A program made the position numbers and the translations under genes. A stretch of 32,081 nt of DNA from Gammaproteobacteria bacterium (GTDB taxonomy: Bacteria > Pseudomonadota > Gammaproteobacteria > DSM-16500): positions 1 through 32,081 of the forward strand of contig JABDEF010000009.1 of NCBI GenBank assembly GCA_013287235.1. The letters are read 5' to 3'. A model generated the notes under the pieces. That model was not told where the DNA came from. It saw only the letters and a program-made list of their open reading frames with translations, and made no database searches. Shown here one piece after another: positions 8,799-17,412 of this stretch (within the stretch, counting starts at the first letter, position 1; the number at the start of each line of letters is the position of its first letter).

Positions 8799-9184
8799 TG
8801 GAAATTTTATTAGATACACAAGCATTTATCTGGTTATGTTCAGATGATCGCCAGTTGAGTAAAACGGCAAAAAAAACATTTTTAAACGAAAAAAACTCGT
8901 TTTTTTTGAGTTTAGCAAGCATATGGGAAATGTCTATCAAATCTAGTCTGGGTAAATTAAAAATTCGACCTTCTTTGGAACGTTTTATTTTGAATGAGTT
9001 GCAAGAAAATAACATAGAACAATTGCCCATTCATTTTCAGCATGTTATAAAAGTAAATTCTTTACCTTTTTATCATCGAGATCCATTCGATCGTTTGTTG
9101 GTTGCCCAATCACAGATAGAGGAATTTTCCATATTGAGTAGTGATACTGTTTTTGATGATTATGGTGTAAAAAGAATATGGTAA
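8798..9184 (+). CDS. Type II toxin, PIN-domain ribonuclease (VapC-like)
   Basis: A 128-residue PIN-domain protein, predicted metal-dependent RNase. The acidic residues expected at the catalytic site are all visible: Asp6 in LLDTQAFIW, Glu in SIWEMSIK, the HRDPFDRLL motif, and the C-terminal SSDTVFDDY. It belongs to the PIN subgroup usually paired with Phd/YefM-type antitoxins. The gene is full length with no frameshift, so the toxin is probably active, unlike the decayed toxin a few hundred bases upstream. Its target RNA cannot be told from sequence. Confidence 0.94.
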   Translation: MEILLDTQAFIWLCSDDRQLSKTAKKTFLNEKNSFFLSLASIWEMSIKSSLGKLKIRPSLERFILNELQENNIEQLPIHFQHVIKVNSLPFYHRDPFDRLLVAQSQIEEFSILSSDTVFDDYGVKRIW

Positions 9185-9337
9185 TAGGTGTGAATTTCAG
9201 GGTTTAAAATTCACATTATTTATTTTTAAAAGATTTTATGATATTCATACAAGATATCTCATGTTTTATGGAAAGTTTTGCGTGAAATATTATCTATCGT
9301 TTCAATTTTCTTAACTAAGATTTAAAAGGAGTTTTTC

Positions 9338-9733
9338 ATGTTACATAAAAAAGGAAGAAAAGCACGGCATCGCGAGGAACTCGCAAAACTGGAGGCTCAC
9401 TATTGGGGTAATGTTCCGTTAGATATGGAGTATTTTTATGGAGAAGCGGAAGTAGCGAATAATAGGGTATTAGTAAAGGAGCAAGAAATAGCAGACGAGA
9501 TGCTTTCCAAAGAAGCAAAAAAAGTGGAAGCAACATCGGAAAACACAGCGGTAGATCTCGATCTCTTGCAGAATATGAAGCACAAAAATAATCGCCAGAT
9601 TCATAATTCATTAGTACGCCTAGGGTTTTTCGAACAGAATAAAACATTACAAGAGATATCATCCAAGCGATCCGTGGAAGATACACGTGAAGAATACCAA
9701 TCATTTGTCAAAAAACTTTATCAAATAGTATAA
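9338..9733 (+). CDS. Hypothetical protein, charged and helical
   Basis: A 131-residue protein very rich in Glu and Lys, with no signal peptide or membrane segment. The N-terminus is basic (MLHKKGRKARHREE); residues about 60-85 (EQEIADEMLSKEAKKVEA) and the C-terminal third look helical or coiled-coil. The start has AAAGGAG seven bases upstream. I do not recognise the family. It sits with two other unknown genes in an AT-rich accessory block; a secreted-effector role is possible but only by context. Confidence 0.7.
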   Translation: MLHKKGRKARHREELAKLEAHYWGNVPLDMEYFYGEAEVANNRVLVKEQEIADEMLSKEAKKVEATSENTAVDLDLLQNMKHKNNRQIHNSLVRLGFFEQNKTLQEISSKRSVEDTREEYQSFVKKLYQIV

Positions 9734-9795
9734 ACTCATCAGTCAATGGCGTCTAACACATGTTTCTTGTTGGCGCTAAACAAATGATTTAAATT

Positions 9796-10002
9796 TTATC
9801 TTCCTTGAAGTAATCTCTGTTTTTTATTTTCTTGATAACAAATATAAGGAAGAGTGACCGGTGCAAATAAACAACATGACAAACATGTTAATTTTGTTGC
9901 ATTATTTATTCTTATCGCTGTTTTCATCAGTTCGGCTTGTCTTTTAAAGGTTTCTGCATTTTTATCAAGCGTATCTTCTGTACCATGGTTCCGAGGGGCC
10001 AT
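9796..10002 (-). CDS. Small hypothetical protein with a Cys-rich hydrophobic segment
   Basis: Read from the ATG at 10002 this is 68 residues: MAPRNHGTEDTLDKNAETFK, then a helical charged part, then the hydrophobic stretch LTCLSCCLFAPVTLPYICY, then a basic tail (QENKKQRLLQGR). The hydrophobic stretch could be a membrane segment, and its Cys-Cys pair a lipidation site; both are guesses. I prefer 10002 to the longer start at 10065 because AAAGGAA lies six bases upstream. It is divergent from the 755-residue gene, with 133 bases between. Family unknown. Confidence 0.6.
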   Translation of the reverse strand: MAPRNHGTEDTLDKNAETFKRQAELMKTAIRINNATKLTCLSCCLFAPVTLPYICYQENKKQRLLQGR

Positions 10003-10135
10003 AATTATTTCCTTTAATATTTTATAAGAAGGATGAAGATTATCGTAAATGAAAATGTTTTTCAATGATGTTGCGCTGACTAAAAAGTTAAATTATCATT
10101 AAATCTCGGAAGTAAATAATGCAGGAGGCAATTAT

Positions 10136-12403
10136 ATGATGGACACAAGACTCCTTGAAGAAAAGATTAAAAAAACCAATACCCTTAAATTGCAAGCCAT
10201 CAAAAGTCAATTGATGGATGAAAAACATAAATTGAAAGAAACCATTCATTATATTCAATCACAAAAATCCATGTCAAAATATTACGGAACCCCGACGTTA
10301 CGGCAAAAGGTTTTGGAAAGCTTACAAGAAAAAATCAAATATCAAGAATCCTTAAATCATTTTGAAGAATGTCGTTATCAAGAAATAAGTCAAATTTTAA
10401 AAAAAATAGAAGAGATGGAAGAAGAGCATCAAAATACTATCGATAAAAGTTTATACGCCTTAAAAAAAATGCGTGAAGATTTTGAAAATGAAATCTCTGA
10501 ATCTGTTAAACAATATAAAATACATTTTATTAAAGCATTACAATCAGCGGCGAGTGGCTATCGTTCCTTTTATCTCGGTAAAAATATAAAAAACTGGACA
10601 AAACGATTTGATCAATTCTTAGATATATTTGGCGCTGTTACGCATGTTAATCGAAGTATTTATCCATATGAGATAGACTTTGAGCAAGGATTTAATTTGC
10701 AATTTGGCCGAACGCATCGAGAAAGTAAAAAACAACCTATATTACCAGTGAAGATTGATTTGATTCATCTTCCATTTTCAAAATTGATTAATGTAGCCAA
10801 TAAAATGATTGAAGAATGTCATTGCTATAAAGATGATAAAGCGCGGGATTATATTGAGCTCGCTTTAAATAAGCTTTTGAATAAAATGCCGCCTTATTTT
10901 ATGATAAAAAAAGACGGCATGATTTTTTCCGATTTAAAGAAAATCATTATCGTCAAAGATGATGAAGGAATAAAAAAGGAGCTAGGAGAAGAGGCGAAAA
11001 AAAAATTTTCTATCGTAGAAGAAAAGTTGAATGAAGACCTGAAAGAAGAACTCAGTCAAATCATTCAAAAAACTTCAAAATTAGTCGATAATATGGTCAT
11101 TTGTATTAGGGAAGATATTAAAACCATACAAGATGAGCAAAAAAAATGTATAGAGGATTTAGAAAAACTTGCAGAAAAACTTCATCATGAAATAGATGCA
11201 GAGTTGGTGCAATTCAAAAATATAAATATAAAAGCGAAAGAAAATCATCATCTCGCAATTGAATCTACTCAGAAATTAAACGAAATATTTGAATCCATTT
11301 TGCAAAATTCTTCTAAACAAAATCGTGAAGCCTTATTCATGCTTCGAGAAGAATCGAAAATGCATTTAAGTGATTCTAAAAATGCAATCGATAAATTGTG
11401 CGTGACGCTTAATGATTTGGAAGTATGTAAAAACACCATTGATTCTAAAATGAAAGATGCCAAAGATATTTTATCAAGCCATATTTTATCTGAATTTGAC
11501 TTGCGCTATATCAATGAGTTTAAAAAATATGAATCTTTAAAAAGCTTTAAATCAGCTATTTATAAAGAACATCTCGCGAAATGTGAAATACCAGAAGTAT
11601 TATTCAAATGTGCTGAGATGAGTGATGCCAAGATCAGTATCCAAGAAGAGTTGGATGGGATGCAGCAGGCGCTCTCGATCATTGAAATGCATTTTAAAAA
11701 AGTAAAGGCAGAATTTGATGAAAAAAGGCCCCCCCATTTTGATTTTGAGTCTGTGAAAAAACTTGCAAATACGCTTTTTATTGATGCCAATAAGAATTTA
11801 CAGATTGTCATCAAAAAATCTTCATGGATTTCGGTGTTAAAAGAGTCAGTCGAAACTTTATTGATGGATTTAAAAAAAACCATTTCTTCCGACTTATATT
11901 GTGAAATACAAGAATTAGGGAATACGATAAATAGTCAATGTACATTAGCACTTTCTGTGAAAGAAAAATCAGAATTTCTAAAGGCAACACTTTATGATTA
12001 TACCTTAAATATTGAAGCTGAAGAAAAGCGTGCTGAAGCAGCCAATAGAGAAGCAATAAAGCTTCAAAATTTAAAAACATTTATTCGCGAAAGTATTTTG
12101 CATAATCTGCATGTGTGGAGAGTAAAAGGCATTTGGGGCGGCGTCGATTTTCAATATCAGAATAAAACTTATCGTATTCCACATGGCATTGCCAAAATTC
12201 TTACGGATCAGAATAACGATTGGATTTCAGGTATTCTCAAAACAATCCATGAACGAAAAAGAAAAAAATGGAGCTCTTTTTTTCGTGATGAGGATACGAC
12301 AGGCGCGCTTTATTCTATTTTGCAAAAACATCTTAGTTCAAATGCATATTCTATGGAATCTTTACAAACGGAATTTAAAAAGATTCCGGGATTTAAAATG
12401 TGA
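10136..12403 (+). CDS. Large coiled-coil protein of unknown function (possible effector)
   Basis: A 755-residue protein with no signal peptide or membrane span. Residues 1 to about 130 are a Lys/Glu-rich coiled coil; about 135-270 form a more globular part (SAASGYRSFYLGKNIKNWTK region and PPYFMIKKDGMIFSD); about 285-640 are again long coiled coils. A C-terminal module of about 110 residues (NLHVWRVKGIWGGVDFQYQN, then YRIPHGIAKILTDQNNDW) ends in KIPGFKM. The start ATGATG has AGGAGG upstream. Codon use is AT-rich like its neighbours. Large coiled-coil proteins of this style are common among Dot/Icm effectors of Legionellales, but a structural or DNA-associated role (SMC-like, without Walker motifs) is equally open. 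Confidence 0.8.
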   Translation: MMDTRLLEEKIKKTNTLKLQAIKSQLMDEKHKLKETIHYIQSQKSMSKYYGTPTLRQKVLESLQEKIKYQESLNHFEECRYQEISQILKKIEEMEEEHQNTIDKSLYALKKMREDFENEISESVKQYKIHFIKALQSAASGYRSFYLGKNIKNWTKRFDQFLDIFGAVTHVNRSIYPYEIDFEQGFNLQFGRTHRESKKQPILPVKIDLIHLPFSKLINVANKMIEECHCYKDDKARDYIELALNKLLNKMPPYFMIKKDGMIFSDLKKIIIVKDDEGIKKELGEEAKKKFSIVEEKLNEDLKEELSQIIQKTSKLVDNMVICIREDIKTIQDEQKKCIEDLEKLAEKLHHEIDAELVQFKNINIKAKENHHLAIESTQKLNEIFESILQNSSKQNREALFMLREESKMHLSDSKNAIDKLCVTLNDLEVCKNTIDSKMKDAKDILSSHILSEFDLRYINEFKKYESLKSFKSAIYKEHLAKCEIPEVLFKCAEMSDAKISIQEELDGMQQALSIIEMHFKKVKAEFDEKRPPHFDFESVKKLANTLFIDANKNLQIVIKKSSWISVLKESVETLLMDLKKTISSDLYCEIQELGNTINSQCTLALSVKEKSEFLKATLYDYTLNIEAEEKRAEAANREAIKLQNLKTFIRESILHNLHVWRVKGIWGGVDFQYQNKTYRIPHGIAKILTDQNNDWISGILKTIHERKRKKWSSFFRDEDTTGALYSILQKHLSSNAYSMESLQTEFKKIPGFKM

Positions 12404-12410
12404 TTTTCTT

Positions 12411-12489
12411 GTCACCCCGTAGGCGAAGGATCTTAATTCTGTCATGCCAGCTAAAAGCATGCTGGCATGACAGGGTTATGCGGGGTGAT
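12411..12489. repeat. Nested palindromic repeat (family A inside a second inverted repeat)
   Basis: The inner hairpin is CTGTCATGCCAGC (12439-12451), a 9-base loop, then GCTGGCATGACAG (12461-12473). It is identical over 35 nt to the copy at 22997-23031. It is enclosed by TCACCCCG (12412-12419) and CGGGGTGA (12481-12488). The arrangement suggests one palindromic element inserted in another. It lies between the coiled-coil gene and dprA. Confidence 0.85.
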
Positions 12490-12585
12490 AGTAAATCTTT
12501 GAACTTGATTCCTGAAATATTTTTTTATAAAATTTAAAAATTATTCCATAATTTATTTCCTTTCAATTCACTCCGAGAACACACC

Positions 12586-13692
12586 TTGAACTTCCATAAA
12601 GACATGCTTTATTGGCTTACTGCCATTCGTTTGAAAATTGGGCCCGCGACCATACGTCGCGGATTGAATACTATTCCAGACATCAAAGCGCTTTTTACTG
12701 CAAAAACACACGAATTAAAATGTGCTGGTTTCAATGAAAAACAAATCCAACACATTCAGAATCCCGATTTTTATCATGCTGAACAAGACCTTAAATGGTG
12801 TGAAAGGAACCATTGTTCTATTATCACATTAAACGACCCAGATTATCCTCGGCAACTTTTTGAGATTTATGATGCGCCACTTTTATTATTTGTGAGAGGA
12901 TGTGTCAAAATACTGTCAGAAATACAGATTGCAATTGTAGGTTCCAGGAATCCTTCGGTCATAGGGAAAGAAAATGCAGAACATTTTAGTTATGCATTGG
13001 CAAAGGCAGGATTTATCATTACGAGTGGCTTTGCATTAGGCATTGATAAGTTATGTCATGTGGGTGCAATCGCGGCAACCGGTAAGACCATTGCTGTTTT
13101 TGGTACCGGTTTAAATTGTATTTATCCTGCCTCACATCGTAAACTTGCAGATACGCTGATTGACCATGGGGCATTGGTTTCGGAGTTTCCGCCCGAAGAA
13201 TCACCCAAAGCATGCAATTTTCCCCGCCGTAATCGCATCATCAGTGGTTTAAGTGTAGGGGTTTTAGTGGTGGAAGCGGCCATCCGATCTGGTTCATTGA
13301 TCACTGCGCGTTTTGCCATGGAGCAGAACCGGGAGGTGTTTGCGATTCCGGGTTCCATTCATCATCCGCTTTCAAAAGGCTGTCATCAGTTAATTCAGCA
13401 GGGTGCAAAATTGGTGGAAACGACACAAGATATTATCGAAGAATTGGGGCTCTTGTCGCGACTCTGTCAAAAAATTCCAAAAAACACAGAAAATCCCACC
13501 ACTTCGACAAAAATAGATGTAAAATCAAAGAGATTGCTTCAATATTTGGGATATGAAGTGACGCCTTTGGATGTTATTATGAGACGTTCTGGATTGACGA
13601 CAAGCGAAGTTTCCTCCATTCTGTTATATTTGGAGATGCAAGGATATGTTCAAAGTGTCTGTGGTGGATTTGTTCGTACTTTAAAAAAGTGA
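12586..13692 (+). CDS. dprA: DNA-processing protein DprA
   Basis: Loads RecA on incoming single-stranded DNA during natural transformation. The 368 residues comprise an N-terminal helical region, a Rossmann-like core (IAIVGSRNPS 115-124, SGFALGID 147-154, FPRRNRIISGLS 212-223, EAAIRSGSLITA 230-241, REVFAIPGSI 249-258) and a C-terminal winged helix (about 305-368). The usual SGLARGID motif here reads SGFALGID, replacing an Arg of the conserved phosphate-binding loop; other motifs are intact. The start is TTG at 12586 with weak GAGAA upstream; the ATG at 12604 is an alternative. It is followed by smg after 6 bases and then topA, a conserved order. Confidence 0.96.
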   Translation: MNFHKDMLYWLTAIRLKIGPATIRRGLNTIPDIKALFTAKTHELKCAGFNEKQIQHIQNPDFYHAEQDLKWCERNHCSIITLNDPDYPRQLFEIYDAPLLLFVRGCVKILSEIQIAIVGSRNPSVIGKENAEHFSYALAKAGFIITSGFALGIDKLCHVGAIAATGKTIAVFGTGLNCIYPASHRKLADTLIDHGALVSEFPPEESPKACNFPRRNRIISGLSVGVLVVEAAIRSGSLITARFAMEQNREVFAIPGSIHHPLSKGCHQLIQQGAKLVETTQDIIEELGLLSRLCQKIPKNTENPTTSTKIDVKSKRLLQYLGYEVTPLDVIMRRSGLTTSEVSSILLYLEMQGYVQSVCGGFVRTLKK

Positions 13693-13698
13693 GCTCGC

Positions 13699-14166
13699 AT
13701 GTTTGAAATATTAATGTTTTTATTTGAAAACTACATGGATGGCAATGCTGCATTAAAGATGGATAATGAAACGCTCGTTGTTGAACTCGAGAAAATTGGT
13801 TTCGACCGTTATGAAATTAGTCGTGCCTTGCATTGGCTCAATGGTTTGGTTCAATTTAAATTATCTGTTTTAGGCGGTCAGCCTATTACCACACGCGCGA
13901 TTCGTCATTATTTACCAGAAGAAGCGGAGCGATTAGGCGTCGAAGGCCGCGGTATTTTAATTTATTTGGAACAAATAGGTGTTTTGGATCCTCTGACACG
14001 TGAGATTGTGATTGATCGCGTGATGGCATTGGATTCCAAGGAAGTGGATATGGGACGTATCAAATGGGTGGTTTTAATGGTGTTATTTAACCAACCCGAT
14101 AAAAAATCTGCTTTATCGTTAATGCAGGATATGGTCCTGGCGGATGCATTTGATGTGTTACATTAA
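13699..14166 (+). CDS. smg: Smg family protein (DUF494)
   Basis: A 155-residue protein of the Smg/DUF494 family, found in many gammaproteobacteria between dprA and topA. Recognisable are the N-terminus MFEILMFLFENYM, the all-helical acidic middle and the LTREIVIDRVMALDSKEVDM block followed by KWVVLMVLFNQP. Length matches the family (about 157). Its biochemical role is not established. GTGAGCTCGC before the ATG gives only a modest ribosome binding site, consistent with coupling to dprA six bases upstream. Confidence 0.95.
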   Translation: MFEILMFLFENYMDGNAALKMDNETLVVELEKIGFDRYEISRALHWLNGLVQFKLSVLGGQPITTRAIRHYLPEEAERLGVEGRGILIYLEQIGVLDPLTREIVIDRVMALDSKEVDMGRIKWVVLMVLFNQPDKKSALSLMQDMVLADAFDVLH

Positions 14167-14181
14167 GGAATCAATGGTTCT

Positions 14182-16467
14182 ATGTCAAAAAATCTAGTCA
14201 TCGTTGAATCGCCTGCCAAAGCGAAAACCATTAAAAAATATCTGGGTTCTGAATTTAGCGTGCTTGCCTCCTATGGGCATGTGCGTGATTTACTGCCTAA
14301 GGAAGGTGCAGTGGATACCGCGCATGATTTTGCGATGCATTATGAATTAATAGAAAAGAATAAAAAGCATGTGACAGCCATTGTTTCTGCGATGAAAAAA
14401 GCGGATGCGCTTTATTTAGCAACAGACCCTGATCGAGAAGGGGAAGCCATTTCATGGCATGTCTATTCCATTTTAAAAGAGAAAAAAACCTTAAAAGATA
14501 AACCCGTGCATCGTGTGGTATTTCATGAAATCACGAAGGGAGCAGTCCGGGCAGCAATTGAAAATCCGCGTGCTATTTCGATGGAGCTAGTAAATTCACA
14601 GCAAGCACGACGTGCATTAGATTATTTGGTGGGTTTTAATTTATCTCCCTTATTATGGCGAAAAATTCGTCGCGGACTTTCTGCTGGGCGCGTGCAAAGT
14701 CCAGCGTTACGCATGATTGTTGAACGTGAAGAAGAAATTGAAAAGTTTCAGAGTCAGGAATATTGGGATCTTTGGTCTGACGCTAGCACCAAAGATCAAT
14801 CATTTAAAGCCAAATTAACTATTTATCAAGGTAAAAAATTAGAACAATTTTCGATTACCGATGAACCCAACGCCAACAAAGTTCGAGAGGATTTATTAAA
14901 TCTCGCCAATGGTCAATTACGCGTCATAAAAGTCGAAAAGAAACAGCGCAAACGTAATCCGACAGCGCCTTTCATTACTTCCACTTTACAACAAGAAGCG
15001 GCACGAAAATTAGGTTTTACTGCCCAACGTACCATGCGAACGGCGCAGCAGTTATATGAAGGTATTGATATTGGCGGCGGTGCAGTGGGTCTCATTTCCT
15101 ATATGCGTACGGACTCTGTCAATATGGCAGATGAAGCGGTTGCAGAAATTCGGGAATTTATTACGGGTCGTTATGGGAAAGATCAAATTCCAGATGAACC
15201 GCGTATTTACAAAACAAAAGCCAAAAATGCACAAGAAGCGCATGAAGCCATTCGTCCCACTTCCGTATTACGCACACCTGAATCCTTGAAAGAATATTTA
15301 AATCATGAGCAGCTTAAACTATATGATTTAATTTGGAAGCGGACGGTTGCCTGTCAAATGATTCCTGCCACGATTGATACGGTCGCGGTTGATTTAAGTT
15401 GTGGTGACAATAATGTCTTTCATGCGACGGGTTCTGTGATTACAGATCCGGGTTTTATCCGTGTTTATCAAGAAGATCATGATGATAAAAAATCAGAGGG
15501 AGATGATGAAAAAATACTTCCACCTTTGCAAGAAGGCGAAATGGTTACTCTTAAAGACATACTGTGCAATCAACATTTCACAGAACCGCCGCCACGTTAT
15601 TCGGAAGCCACTTTGATTAAAACAATGGAAGAATACGGTATTGGGAGACCTTCCACCTATGCTGCTATTATTTATACCTTACAAAATCGCGAGTATGTGA
15701 TCTTAGATGCGAAACGTTTTCGACCCACAGATGTGGGACGTATCGTCAATAAATTTTTGACGATGCATTTTACAAAGTATGTCGATTATGATTTTACGGC
15801 AAAATTGGAAAATGAATTAGATTTGATTGCGAATGGTGAAAAGGAATGGGTGCCTTTGCTTTCAGAATTTTGGGCTCCCTTTAAACATCAGGTGGACGAC
15901 GTGTTAGAAACGGTAAAAAGAAGTGATGTCACACAAGAAAAATTAGATGAAGCTTGCCCCTTATGCGGGAAACCTTTATCCATTCGTTTGGGTCGTTATA
16001 ATCGATTTATTGGATGTACGGCTTATCCTGATTGTAGTTATACGCGCAGTTTAGATGAAGATAAAGAAAATGCGGTAACGCCTGAAATCGTTGAGGGAAG
16101 AACATGCCCGCAATGTGGTAATGCATTGCAGTTGCGAACGGGACGTTATGGTAAATTCATTGGGTGTACCAGTTATCCCAATTGTAATTTCATTGAATCC
16201 TTGCAAAAACCCGTGGATACGGGTGTGCAATGTCCTGAATGCCATCAAGGATCCATGTTAAAGCGAAAATCCCGACGGGGTAAGGTATTTTTTTCATGCA
16301 GCCGTTATCCGGATTGTAAATATGCCGTATGGAATGAGCCCATTGCAAAGACATGCCCCAAGTGTGCTTGGCCGATGTTGACGATCAAAGTCACTAAAAA
16401 ACGCGGTACGGAAATGGCATGCCCGAATAAGCCGTGTGATTATATTGCGCCGTATGAGGAAAGTTGA
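14182..16467 (+). CDS. topA: DNA topoisomerase I (type IA)
   Basis: Relaxes negative supercoils by single-strand passage. The 761 residues include an N-terminal Toprim domain (VIVESPAKAKTIKKYLG; TDPDREGE at 81-88), the catalytic core with active-site Tyr307 in SYMRTDS, and a C-terminal array from about residue 590 of four Cys4 zinc-ribbon units. The first three have GCTAYPDC, GCTSYPNC and SCSRYPDC as second halves; the fourth has CPKC...CPNKPC. The protein is shorter than the E. coli enzyme (865), mainly by lacking its final ribbon extension. The gene starts 15 bases after smg and is the last of the dprA-smg-topA cluster. Confidence 0.98.
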   Translation: MSKNLVIVESPAKAKTIKKYLGSEFSVLASYGHVRDLLPKEGAVDTAHDFAMHYELIEKNKKHVTAIVSAMKKADALYLATDPDREGEAISWHVYSILKEKKTLKDKPVHRVVFHEITKGAVRAAIENPRAISMELVNSQQARRALDYLVGFNLSPLLWRKIRRGLSAGRVQSPALRMIVEREEEIEKFQSQEYWDLWSDASTKDQSFKAKLTIYQGKKLEQFSITDEPNANKVREDLLNLANGQLRVIKVEKKQRKRNPTAPFITSTLQQEAARKLGFTAQRTMRTAQQLYEGIDIGGGAVGLISYMRTDSVNMADEAVAEIREFITGRYGKDQIPDEPRIYKTKAKNAQEAHEAIRPTSVLRTPESLKEYLNHEQLKLYDLIWKRTVACQMIPATIDTVAVDLSCGDNNVFHATGSVITDPGFIRVYQEDHDDKKSEGDDEKILPPLQEGEMVTLKDILCNQHFTEPPPRYSEATLIKTMEEYGIGRPSTYAAIIYTLQNREYVILDAKRFRPTDVGRIVNKFLTMHFTKYVDYDFTAKLENELDLIANGEKEWVPLLSEFWAPFKHQVDDVLETVKRSDVTQEKLDEACPLCGKPLSIRLGRYNRFIGCTAYPDCSYTRSLDEDKENAVTPEIVEGRTCPQCGNALQLRTGRYGKFIGCTSYPNCNFIESLQKPVDTGVQCPECHQGSMLKRKSRRGKVFFSCSRYPDCKYAVWNEPIAKTCPKCAWPMLTIKVTKKRGTEMACPNKPCDYIAPYEES

Positions 16468-16471
16468 AGCA

Positions 16472-16500
16472 TTTTACCCCCTTTTGCAAAGGGGGTGAAA
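16472..16500. terminator. Hairpin after topA
   Basis: ACCCCCTTT and AAAGGGGGT form a 9-bp perfect stem with a 3-base loop, flanked by T4 on the left and A4 on the right. The + strand lacks a U-tract after it, so termination may be weak. It starts five bases after the topA stop. Confidence 0.55.
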
Positions 16501-16739
16501 ATAACCTAAATAGATTAATATTGAGGGTATCTAAATATGTGGTTCTGTGGGTCATCCATTTGCTACTTCAACATCCTGCGAGTGTGAGGGAAACATGTCT
16601 GCTAGTCTAGTCGATTTCTCAGATCCCTCAGTCCAATGGGTTCCTGTATCTCGCCCTTTTCCAACGGGAGTGGTAGACTCTATTTATCAAATTGTCTGCG
16701 AAAAATGGGTTTCACCTTAAGAGTTTCACATACTATTTT
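16501..16739. other. Intergenic stretch with a possible 41-residue frame
   Basis: The 398 bases between topA and the next gene contain mostly repeats. Here a + strand frame at 16595-16720 (ATG after GAGGGAAAC, 41 residues, MSASLVDFSDPSVQWVPVSR onward, ending EKWVSP) has a plausible ribosome binding site and protein-like composition. The same frame is open further upstream without a start, which points to a gene remnant as much as to a small gene. I cannot identify it. Confidence 0.3.
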
Positions 16740-16775
16740 CGTTGTGTCATGCCAGCGCGCTGGCATGACACAACG
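16740..16775. repeat. Repeat family A, 36-bp perfect palindrome
   Basis: CGTTGTGTCATGCCAGCG followed directly by its reverse complement, with no loop. It shares the TGTCATGCCAGC core with the other family A copies, but the inner part is minimal. Confidence 0.9.
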
Positions 16776-16785
16776 CAACCGCAAA

Positions 16786-16805
16786 ATATGCCCGCGCGAG
16801 GTATA
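16786..16805. repeat. Repeat family D, single arm
   Basis: ATATGCCCGCGCGAGGTATA, identical over 20 nt to the right half of the complete palindrome at 28509-28544. No left arm is present here. It lies 10 bases after a family A palindrome. Confidence 0.75.
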
Positions 16806-16865
16806 GCTTTCATGAAAACAAGTGATCCGTTATAATCAATCGGTGAATTAAAGGGAGGTAATCAT

Positions 16866-17231
16866 ATGTATTTAAGCATTATTTCAACGCTATTTGGGCT
16901 ATTTTTTATTTTTACCGGAGTGGCCGGTTTTTTCCCTGGGTTTTATCAAAATTCTTTGCTTTTTGGTTTTTTTCAAGTCGATCAAATACATAATATTGTG
17001 AATATTGTTATAGGCGTTATTGCTTTGCTTTGTTCTATAAAGTGGGGCGCAGATCGATTATTTTTTCAAATTTTTGGGATTCTTTTCGGGCTTTTTGCCA
17101 TTGCCGTATTTGTTTTCGGCGGAAATTTTGTTTTTACCCAAATTAATTTCGCAGATAATATGGTACACTTTTTTATTGCTATTATCTTTTTGGTACTGGG
17201 ATATTCAGCGGATAAAAGCGGGCGAGTGTAA
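16866..17231 (+). CDS. Small integral membrane protein, DUF4383-like
   Basis: A 121-residue, very hydrophobic protein with four predicted membrane segments (about 3-25, 43-60, 68-90, 97-114). The HNIVNIVIGVIALLCS segment with a preceding Gln-Ile-His, and the DNMVHFFIAIIFLVLGY end, resemble small DUF4383-type four-helix membrane proteins (HNxVHxxxGxxGL). That assignment is tentative and gives no function. AAAGGGAGGT lies seven bases before the ATG. No neighbour is clearly linked: it lies between two repeat blocks and ends before the argS region. Confidence 0.8.
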   Translation: MYLSIISTLFGLFFIFTGVAGFFPGFYQNSLLFGFFQVDQIHNIVNIVIGVIALLCSIKWGADRLFFQIFGILFGLFAIAVFVFGGNFVFTQINFADNMVHFFIAIIFLVLGYSADKSGRV

Positions 17232-17288
17232 TATATTTCAAAGCCTGATATTGCAAGTTTTAAAAGACTCGCCATAATAGAAAAGCGC

Positions 17289-17364
17289 TGTCATGCCAGC
17301 GTGCTTTTGGCTGGCATCCAGCGAAGTTCTGCTGGATGCCAGCCAAAAGCACGCTGGCATGACA
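17289..17364. repeat. Repeat family A, long hairpin
   Basis: Arms 17289-17322 and 17331-17364 are perfect 34-bp inverted repeats around an 8-base loop. Each outer end is TGTCATGCCAGC; the inner part is GTGCTTTTGGCTGGCATCC type. It lies 48 bases upstream of the argS start, so it may be in the argS leader or end the upstream transcript. Confidence 0.92.
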
Positions 17365-17412
17365 AAGGACTGTATAACGCTCTAAAAAATGATAAGAGGC
17401 GAATCACAAACT

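Noticed and set aside
10136..12403. 755-residue protein as an SMC/RecN-type ATPase
   Set aside because: Long coiled coils are present but no Walker A, Walker B or ABC signature can be seen at either end.
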